Below, one piece after another: positions 56,213 through 64,000 of a stretch of 64,000 nt of DNA. The notes beneath the pieces are model-generated. The model was not told the DNA's origin. It saw only the letters and a program-made list of their open reading frames with translations, and ran no database searches. Source of the stretch: Enoplolaimus lenunculus (lineage: Eukaryota; Nematoda; Enoplea; Enoplida; Thoracostomopsidae). Position 1 is the stretch's first letter. Every line of letters begins with the position of its first letter. The position numbers and the translations under genes are program-made. Location: contig JASANG010003005.1 of NCBI GenBank assembly GCA_030248215.1, forward strand, positions 124,001 to 188,000, read 5' to 3'.

Positions 56213-56372
56213 CCCCATACTGTAACATAGATGCATAAATGTGAGCCCAAATCAAATCGACAGTGTCACGTCAAAAATTGCCGGAACCACAACCGGAATT
56301 GCGGTTACACCCTGCCCCATACTGTAACATAGATGCTTAAATGTGAGCCGAAATCAAATCGACAGTGTGACT
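56168..56372 (+). repeat. Tandem duplication of an E-element 3' end plus flank
   Basis: The last 45 bp of the element above plus about 60 bp of flank (CCCCATACTGTAACATAGAT...CGACAGTGT) is repeated immediately downstream (about 56272-56372), with small differences. The second unit has an element end but no element body. Confidence 0.8.
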
Positions 56373-57613
56373 GGCTGCTACGTGAATCGTTATTATTAAA
56401 CCCTAAAATGTAGCTAAAACGATAGGAAAAGCATGGCTTCTAAAATCCGTTTGTGTTCAAAGAGTTAAAACATGCTTAATTTATACCAACCAGCGTATTC
56501 TAAATATAGCACAAAAACACACTAAATGTACGGCTAAAACAAGCCTAATGCCGTCAAAGCAAACACTAAATTTGCCCGTTTCGTTACAACATACACACTC
56601 TGAAAGCTTAGCACGGTTAAGTTGACACATCACGATAGAACAATTCACATATAACCAAGTGAGTGCTACAACCTAATCGTACGATTTTTTGGCTTCATTT
56701 GCGTATTTAATATCGATGCAACCTTGGCTCAGGCATCCCAAATGGAAACAAAACAAAGATTTAGTACTTTGTGAACCGTTGCTCTACAGTTCTAAGTCTT
56801 CTAATTTATGCCCAAACTTTTAGAAACGTCCGAAAAACAGCGCAGGATGTATAGAGCGTGCAAGACTCGCCAAATCAACATCAGCTTCATAGTAAAGATG
56901 GATAATTTGAAAAAATCAGTCACAGTTTCCGGCATATTTCTAAACAATAATTTAAAACAAATAATAACTAGAAACATGTGCGTGAATGTTTCGAAAACTG
57001 AAACAAACTAACAGTGTTAATGGAATATTAACCTGACGGCAACAACGCATTCCTTTACACAAATAAACCTTTGCGTTTTATAATATAAATAAATAATTAT
57101 GATCAATAGGCATAGTTGAATCGAGTGTGTCTTGTAATGAGTACAATTTGTAAAAACATGCGAAAAATCAACGTATACTCAGAGGCGAAGACAGAAACAA
57201 ACTAGACGGCTTACAGGTTGGAGTCAACGAAATATACTGACTGAAAACGCAAAGAAAATTAGGTGTATATATATACCAAAACATAACAAGCGACTAAGCG
57301 ACCAATCCCGATGGTACTTTGTGCCAGGCACTCGACTGGTGCTGTCCGACTTGAACGGCTTTCGATTTCCACTGCATCGACGCTTACGTTGAGGTCACTG
57401 ATTAGGTTTATTACAAAGGCTTACCTGCGCCTAAGCGGTAACTTTAAATGTGGGGGTAAAGTGTACATAGGCCATAATGTGTACTTCCAGATGTGAAATG
57501 CGTTGGAACATTACTGCTATGTTACCGTATCAGTTAAGTTTCGAACATTCTGGTTATTACGTATCAATGGAAAATTAAGAAATTTGAGGCGGGAAGTGCA
57601 CTATATACATCAG
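56373..57613. other. Gene-free stretch
   Basis: No supported gene; open frames of 60-70 codons here lack any recognisable domain or splice context. Confidence 0.3.
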
Positions 57614-57660
57614 GGTGCGACCGGATCCGAATACCGGATATTCACGGTAACGTCTTTAAC
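57614..57660. repeat. CCGGATAT hAT-like element, left end only
   Basis: CAGGGTGCGACCGGATCCGA followed by ATACCGGATATTCACGG, with no right end found nearby. Confidence 0.45.
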
Positions 57661-58112
57661 ATCTTGCGGCGATTACATTTCTGAGTAAATCAAGAAGTTC
57701 AAGTTTTGATACGTTTCAGCGCTACTTTTAACCATCCCGCTACCCTAATGAGCTTCCAAACTAAATATACATCAGGACAAAAAACAACAATCGACTGGTG
57801 TTTTCAAAATTGCATTTATTCCATCAAAGACCAGAAACAGCCACGTCTGCGCGAAAAATATCAAATTACCGCACACACACCACATTGCAGAATTTAGAGA
57901 GTTGCCTGAGAGGCCGCTATTGCCATGACAATGGGCACGTCTGCACTTTAAACTAAAAACGTAAATAGTGTTTTTGGCCGCTAACTAAAATGTATTCGCA
58001 AACCGGAACCGTATTCGCAAACCGGGACCAAAGGAAGCTAAGCAAGAAGCGAATTTTTTTGCTTCTCTCCGTGAATTTATGGTTTAAACTGTTTCAAACC
58101 TTGACTCATTAA

Positions 58113-58911
58113 TAGGGATATGCCGATTAATCGGCATCGGCAATAATCGGCAGTTCTTGGAAGTATCGGCATCGGCACTGGAAAAAAATGCTGACTGTTT
58201 GCCGATACTTTTTTCACATATAACATTCAGTTGGAATGCTATCAGTTTCATTTCTGTGCGCATATCTGGTGTCTGGTCAGGAAAACTGTTCTCTCTTTTG
58301 CGTATGCGTTTCATAAAATTTATTGAAATGAACCGTTCTTATAAATTTCTAATCGTTTATGATGGTTAGGGTTTAAGTTTTCATATAATGATGTAATGTA
58401 GTATCTTTTATCTATTAAGCATGGTGTACTAAAGTTTAACTCGGCATCGTCATCTGCACGCCAGGGTGCAACCGGAATTACAATTTACCGGAACCGAAAC
58501 CGGAATTTGAAAATTTTACCGGAACCGGAAAGTGAAAAATACATTTCACCAAAAATTTCATTTTAATCTTATTTTTTGCTCTATTATTTGTGAAATAACC
58601 TTTGTCGAACATAGGTATTTATTTTATTTGTTGTATTTTAGATTTTCGTCGTCGACTGAAGTGAAATCCACCATCAATGGCTTATATTCGGAGTACAAGT
58701 GGCTTTCAAAAGAGATTCTTAAAAATTAGCAAAGTTAAGAAAACGGCCAAATTATAACACCGGAATTTTTAAATCCGATAAAAATTTACCGGAACCGGAA
58801 GGTGAAAAAATGCCGGAACCGGAATTCCGGTTGCACCCTGCTGCACGCCATCGGCAAAATTTCAAAATCAGAATCGGCACCGGTAAAATTTTTGGTATCG
58901 GCACATTCCTA
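58113..58911. mobile_element. hAT-like MITE (GGCATC family G, copy 3), split by an E element
   Basis: TAGGGATATGCCGATTAATC at the left and GTATCGGCACATTCCTA at the right. Target duplications CTCATTAA (58105-58112 and 58912-58919) are identical. An E element (58462-58840) is inserted within the right arm, so G3 is the older of the two. Confidence 0.88.
58462..58840 (+). mobile_element. hAT-like MITE (CCGGAA family E, copy 4), nested in G3
   Basis: CAGGGTGCAACCGGAATTAC and GAATTCCGGTTGCACCCTG ends; target duplications CTGCACGC are identical on both sides. The nearest relative is the copy at 35195-35539. Confidence 0.9.
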
Positions 58912-59522
58912 CTCATTAACACTTATCATGGCATGCTGGCTACACGCTTAAAACAACCATTGGACAACAAATGTATAATCCATGCTCAACCACACTTGCT
59001 CATGCAACAATAATTGTAATGTCCTGCGCCAGCCGCAGCTGATCGCTTCCGCACTGATTCTTTTGACAAAACGTCCGCAATTTAACTTAGTTGGCTTTAA
59101 CAGTGATTTTATATTTATGCTCTTGGTGAATAGTAATCAAAAAATACCAGACAACCAAGACATCAACAAACTAACGGTGTTTTCGTTGCATCAACCAGAT
59201 AGAGACGTCCTCAATTATGAACATATTCGACAACCAGAGTACGACGATCTTATATTAATTTACTACCCGATACCGGATCCGGAGATTGACTTTTTTACCG
59301 GAACAGGATATAGCGTCTAAAACTTGTTGTGCATTGTTTGACGTGCTTGAGTCGCACAAAATACATATTTACTTAATTAGAATTAAGTGTAAGCTTAAAT
59401 TTCTTCACGTTTACTTCAGCATAATTCTAGCCTGGCCCAGAAATACAATTCCACCAAGATATTAAAGACACTCGTATTTAAAAACAGTTTTATAAAATTC
59501 GAAACCACCACCGCATATATAT
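58912..59522. other. Gene-free stretch
   Basis: Only a CCGGATAT remnant (ACCCGATACCGGATCCGGAG near 59268). No supported gene. Confidence 0.3.
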
Positions 59523-59854
59523 CAGGGTGGCACCGAATCCACGATTTGACCGAATCCGAATCCAGTGCTAATTTGCCGAATCCGAAACCGAATCCTGCAT
59601 GTTGCAAATTTCAGACATATCTATAATTTGTTTCAGAATATCAACGCAATGCCAGCCGTATAACTTTTAATACGTTAATATATTTCGGGTCGACGTCAGT
59701 TCTGAGATTTCTCACCTGAAATAAAAAATATTGATTTTTATAGCAAGGTATTTAAAAATTTTATTTCTTAAAAATGACAAAACATTTTGCCGAACATTGT
59801 TGGATTCGGCTTTTCCACAACCGAATCCGAATCCGAACCTTTGTTGCCACCCTG
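59523..59854 (+). mobile_element. hAT-like MITE (CGAATC family I, copy 4)
   Basis: CAGGGTGGCACCGAATCC and CTTTGTTGCCACCCTG ends; flanks ATATATAT and GTATATAT (7 of 8, though low-complexity). Nearly identical to 50990-51358. Confidence 0.82.
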
Positions 59855-59859
59855 GTATA

Positions 59860-59962
59860 TATCCGGACGGTTTATACCGGATACCTGACAGAACCGAATA
59901 CGGATATTGGTTTTATGTATGTCGTCGGATATCATACCGGATCCGGACATCTGGACGCACAC
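59860..59962. repeat. Short CCGGATAT remnant
   Basis: TATCCGGACGGTTTATACCG at the left and CGGATCCGGACATC then GGACGCACACTG at the right. A miniature with both subterminal regions but little interior. Confidence 0.4.
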
Positions 59963-60676
59963 TGTCGCCAACATGCTCGATGCATTTTCAACGGCATTAA
60001 AACAAGGATATGAAGAATTTGATTGACTCTCCAAAAACCTTCAAACCCGTGCCGTCTCTATTAACGCACCAGGGTTGCGAACGTGAAGGTATCCTGTTAA
60101 CCTTGACTTAACTTATATTAAAAAAATCCACAGAATGATATAAAATTTACTCAAACCGAAACCCACTAATTAGGTTCGTTTTAATACATATAAACACTCC
60201 GTGTACCAAGCCAAAGCTGACCGTTCTGGTAATCAATAACCTACATAATATTGGTCGTAATTTACAACAACCAGATTAGCCAAACCATTTCAGTAAGCTA
60301 ATAAAACACTGTCGGTTTCCAATTTACAGACGTGATAACAATCTACCTACACAGTAGAGTAAAAAAAGCGTGATAAGGTTGAATTTGAGCAGGTCAAAAA
60401 CAACATTTAAATTAGAACCCCCCCCCAAAAAAGAACTCGCACACCATATAATTAAATTTTTGCAACGAAAAATACCGCCCCTACATGACGTGTGTGTGGT
60501 ACGAAATCTTGCTACTAGAGAAATCCTTTTGGATACCAGCTTGTAAGGCCGTATCCTCCCAAATGAAATACCGGCTACGCCACTGGTCCACGCGATCTAT
60601 CCAATTCTACTAACCACAACGGTTACCGTTTTAAGCTTTTTTCTGGTCGTCGCACAAAAAACCTTTTCGTACCGGG
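59963..60676. other. Gene-free stretch
   Basis: Nothing supported. Confidence 0.3.
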
Positions 60677-60843
60677 TCCGTAGCCAAAGGGGGGCGGGTG
60701 GCCAGGGGGGCGCAACCCCCCTGGAAAAATTGTGCTCCACCCATAGAAAATTTTCAACCTAGCTTGCAAGTCACTAAAAACCCATGAACGCCCCTCCTAA
60801 AAATACTCAGCCCCCCCAGCATGGTGGGCTGGCTACAGGCATG
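60677..60843. mobile_element. GTAGCCA/TGGCTAC inverted-repeat element
   Basis: CCGGGTCCGTAGCCAAAGGG at the left and GTGGGCTGGCTACAGGCATG at the right are inverted ends, with G-rich and C-rich tracts inside each end (GGGGGGCGGGTGG and CAGCCCCCCCAGC). The layout is that of a short non-autonomous DNA transposon; the superfamily is not assigned. Confidence 0.55.
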
Positions 60844-61007
60844 TTTCGTGCTCCAATGCTACTAAAACGAATCCCACCTGGGGTGCAATAGGCGGAAAAA
60901 AATCATCTCGCAAAACAACGACAAAAACAAACCACGAAACGCAACGCAAATGTTGTATCGTGTCAAAGACGTGCCGACCGCCAGTAACGGGGTGAGACCA
61001 TGCGCGG

Positions 61008-61215
61008 TATATAACAGTGAAAAAACCAAACTCGAGAGCAAAGCGAACGAAAAGCCAGTCAGTCGAAATTTAATGCTTAATTATTTCATTTCAGTTCTGA
61101 TCCGTGTTCGTGTGATCCCTGTTGGTGGGTCTAGGCGTAGGAGCGGCGCTTCCCCCCCCCCCCTTGCATCCGCCGGCGCTGCTGATCGCTGCCGGGCCGT
61201 TTTACGAAACGATGG
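61008..61215 (+). promoter_or_regulatory. Candidate core promoter and GC-rich leader
   Basis: GCGCGGTATATAACAGTG (TATA-box-like, about 61007-61024) is followed 40 bp downstream by CCAGTCAGTCG, then an acceptor-like TTTCATTTCAG (about 61095) and a G+C-rich stretch with a run of C. It could be the 5' end of an unrecognised transcript. No protein was identified. Confidence 0.25.
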
Positions 61216-61345
61216 ACCCCACTGACTTCGTGCAGAAGTAGTTTTACTTTTGGCTTTTCTGTTAAAAAAACAAAAACCTACTTTGTATATAAAAACTAAA
61301 CAAAACAGCTGGTGTGTAATACTGTTTTTTGTTGTTTTGCTCTTA

Positions 61346-61455
61346 TATATACATATACATATATAATATATACTTATATATAATATATAAGTGTATATAA
61401 TATATATACTTATATATAATATATAAGTATATATAATACATATTATATATAAGTT
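61346..61455. repeat. AT microsatellite
   Basis: Alternating TATATA/TATAATATATAC units for about 110 bp. Confidence 0.9.
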
Positions 61456-62271
61456 CTGGCAAACCCAATACCATTTTACAAAGACGTAGACATAGTAGTT
61501 CAAACAAAGTAGTGCTTAAAGGAAAAAAGCGGAATTTGCTATTGTCCAATAAAACATGAGCCACGCACGTAGCCAGAGATAGAAGCTAGAAAACGTCAGT
61601 ACCCCTCGCTAAATTTTAGCCTCTTCTGTAACATTTTTACTTCGCTTAAAATACATACAAAATTCCCGCATATCACTTCTAAAAATTTTTTTTTGCTCCG
61701 CCCACGCAAGTTGAACTGGCAAACGAGCCCAGCCCATCAGAATCGTGGTATGTTCTTTTAAAACAAAAAAAGGGTCGCTTTGGCTCAGTAAAACGTTTTG
61801 TGATAACTGATTTATTTATAGTAAATCTTCGGCTGCAGCAACCATCATCAATAGTGACAAACACAAAATCTAAATAATTACTAAACCACGCTAACGCGTA
61901 CGCGATGGTTTGAAGACAGCCAATCATAATCGGAGAAAGAGTTACGGGGCTAACGACCCCCGACCCTTGTAGGAAAAATTTATATCCTTAAAAAGTCAAA
62001 TATTTGCGGAAACTGTAAATAGCATCGGCATCGGCATAATGGCGACGTGACTTCCGTTTGGAATCTACCCGCGCCAGTTTAGCCTACGCCTCACAGAGTG
62101 TCTCCGGATACAATGCCTTCGGTGATCAAAATCTGACCGAATCGCGATTCTTTTGAAACGCCAAGTGATATGTACAGGACAGACATAACAACGACTACTG
62201 GGAGAACTTCAAGCCTAAACCACGCCTGATACCCGTATTTTCCTCGGTATTCCAGACTCCTGAGTTAATAC

Positions 62272-63118
62272 CAGGGATGTGCCGATTAATCGGCATCGGT
62301 TAATAATCGGCACTTTTCGTGAGTATTGGCATCGGCACTGCAAAAAAAATTACCGATTCTTTGTCGATACTTTTTGCGCATAACATTTAGTTGGAAAGCT
62401 ACCAATTTCACTTCTTGGCACATATCAGTGTGTCATCTCTCTTGTGTTTGTGTCGGGGATCGACTGGATATCCGGTTCCGGTCTAATATCCGGCAAAAAG
62501 CGACATCCGTATCCGGTTCCGGCATCCGGTATAAACCTACCGGATATTTGCGGTTGTGATTCCAAATATCGTAAAACTGCTTTTTACATGTCGAAATACT
62601 AGATATTTTGCAGCGACTGCAATTCCGCGTAAGTCAAGGGTGGACACTGACATGGAATGAATAATCCGAGCCAAAAATTAATCTTAAATACACAAACACA
62701 TATTTTTGCACGACTTAAATACTTTCAACAGTGTATAAATTTATACCCTATATCCGGTTAACATCCGGCTCCGGTACTAAAATTACCATCCGGTTCCGGT
62801 ACTAAAATTACCATCCGGTTCCGGTACTAAAATTACCATCCGGTTCCGGTATCCGGTAAAATTAATATCCGTTCGATGCCCGGTTTGTGTTTGAAAAAAT
62901 TCACTGAAATCAACCGTTCTTATAAAATTATAATCGTTTACGATGATTAGGGTTTAAGTCTTCATGTACTGACGTAATGTAGCATCCTATCTACTTATTA
63001 AGCATGATATACTAAAGTTGGAATCGGCATAGGCAAAAGTTGGAATCGGCATCGGTAAAACTTCAAAAAACGAATCGGCGCCGGCATCAGCAAAAATTTT
63101 GGTATGGACACATCCCTA
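62272..63118. mobile_element. hAT-like MITE (GGCATC family G, copy 4), split by a CCGGATAT element
   Basis: CAGGGATGTGCCGATTAATC and ATGGACACATCCCTA ends; flanks GTTAATAC and ATTAATGC (6 of 8). Its middle is interrupted at about 62456-62882 by another element. Confidence 0.78.
62456..62882. mobile_element. CCGGATAT hAT-like element (F2), nested in G4
   Basis: GGGGATCGACTGGATATCCG at the left and ATTAATATCCGTTCGATGCCC at the right edges. The word CCGGTTCCGGTACTAAAATT is repeated three times near the right end (62775-62850). Sequence of the surrounding G element resumes after it. Confidence 0.65.
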
Positions 63119-63257
63119 ATTAATGCAAAAACGATTTATGTTCAATTTTTGCTCAATGACTTTGGTTGCCGAAAGCACCTCACGACCGATCGAAATTTTC
63201 GTCCCAAAAATATTATAAAACAGTACGTATTTACTTAGAAAACATACCCATCGGTAC

Positions 63258-63295
63258 TATATATATACATATATATAATATATATAATATATATT
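63258..63295. repeat. AT microsatellite
   Basis: Short TATATA/ATATAATATA tract. Confidence 0.85.
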
Positions 63296-63573
63296 CACAA
63301 AAAGGCCAGTAAAAATACTTGAAATCAATCAAAAATAGATGCCATACACATGGATTATTGATTCATTACACACTTCGTACACAGAATCAACGCACGAACG
63401 CCATTCCGAGACAGAATTGAATTATGCACAGTCACATGGCACAGAAAAATGTTCATCCAGTTGGATAAACAACACAAAATACGAAAAGCTAAACAAACAC
63501 ACAACAAACCATGAAAACAACTTATATATAGAAGTAAGTTCCAAATTTAGCCAACGAAATTAATATATGTATG

Positions 63574-63973
63574 TGTCAGGGCAATGGTGCAAAGCGGAAC
63601 CACATTATACCGGAATCAGAGTCGTAACAGCAAATTTATACCGGAATCAGAATCGGAACTACATTGTGACCATACGGATAATTTGTATCAACAAGTATAA
63701 TATTGAATTAGGGCGTCTGTTGGCCGGCAACAATTTTCAAAATCGTCGCATGAACAAATTGGCAATCATTTTTAGCTCTCTAAAACCAAACTACAATCAA
63801 TTATTGACACGTTAACTTATCGAAAACAATTTAATAGATAAATGATGCAGAATTTTTATGCAACATATCGCAGCAAGCAGGCCTAAAATTAAAATGTGGA
63901 AATTCCGATTCCGATTGATTGTGCGATCTGAATCGGAATTCTAATCGGAATCGAAATTCCGATTGCACCCCGC
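63574..63973. mobile_element. hAT-like MITE (CGATTC family N, copy 3)
   Basis: Left part CAGGGCAATGGTGCAAAGCG and right end ATTCCGATTGCACCCCG. The interior is nearly the same as 50404-50791, and the right flank (ATCAATCAGGACTCAAA) is shared with that copy. Confidence 0.7.
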
Positions 63974-64000
63974 CGTCAATCAATCAGGACTCAAACGTTT

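Larger units (their letters stand above)
60844..62271. other. Gene-free stretch with a GC-rich patch and AT microsatellite
   Basis: The G+C-rich patch at 61130-61215 and the TATA-like site before it are listed separately below, as is the AT repeat. Two open frames here have no recognisable domain. Confidence 0.3.

Noticed and set aside
1-64000. A chromosome end or an assembled telomere
   Set aside because: The TTAGGC tracts are short, interrupted, in both orientations and enclosed by transposon ends and target duplications, so they are interstitial.

Overview
This looks like a window of a repeat-dense, AT-rich nematode genome. The main evidence is the hexamer TTAGGC (written CCTAAG on the + strand), which is the canonical nematode telomere repeat and occurs here at about twenty interstitial sites. 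The host genes have many short exons in long introns and a possible trans-splice acceptor. The exon-rich genes and heavy repeat load would fit an early-branching (enoplean, mermithid-like) nematode, but that placement is inference.

Host genes, in order: (1) the last exon of a Cys-loop ligand-gated channel subunit, nicotinic-receptor type (1637-2786, +). (2) An intronless four-pass membrane protein with a LAPTM-like look (11671-12825, +). (3) A small two-exon single-pass membrane protein (13665-15889, +), whose intron holds four mobile elements. (4) A complete glycogen phosphorylase gene of 21 exons and 847 codons (21251-37683, +), with one GC-AG intron. (5) A MOB2-type kinase activator (44342-53708, -), of which four exons are seen and which carries an unusual C-terminal tail of about 700 residues. 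These genes are not an operon and share no obvious pathway.

Nearly everything between and inside the genes is short non-autonomous DNA transposons (MITEs). I see three groups. First, a superfamily I call TelA, TelB and TelC: ends beginning GGCC(C/A)ATGT, 8-bp target-site duplications (TSDs) readable in ten copies, and a core of (CCTAAG)n telomere repeat followed by a conserved A-rich arm. Second, hAT-like families with 8-bp TSDs and ends CAGGGTGCAACCGG, CAGGGTGGCACCG, TAGGGATGTGCCG and CAGGGTGCAGTCGG, each with runs of a short word near the ends. Third, TA-target (Tc1/mariner-like) and TTAA-target (piggyBac-like) families; one TTAA family carries a tRNA-like promoter region.

No transposase, reverse transcriptase, capsid or envelope reading frame was recognised, so these elements must be moved by enzymes encoded elsewhere. 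The most interesting signal is the Tel superfamily: transposons that would scatter portable telomere-repeat tracts through the genome. Several local tandem duplications have breakpoints inside or at the ends of these elements.
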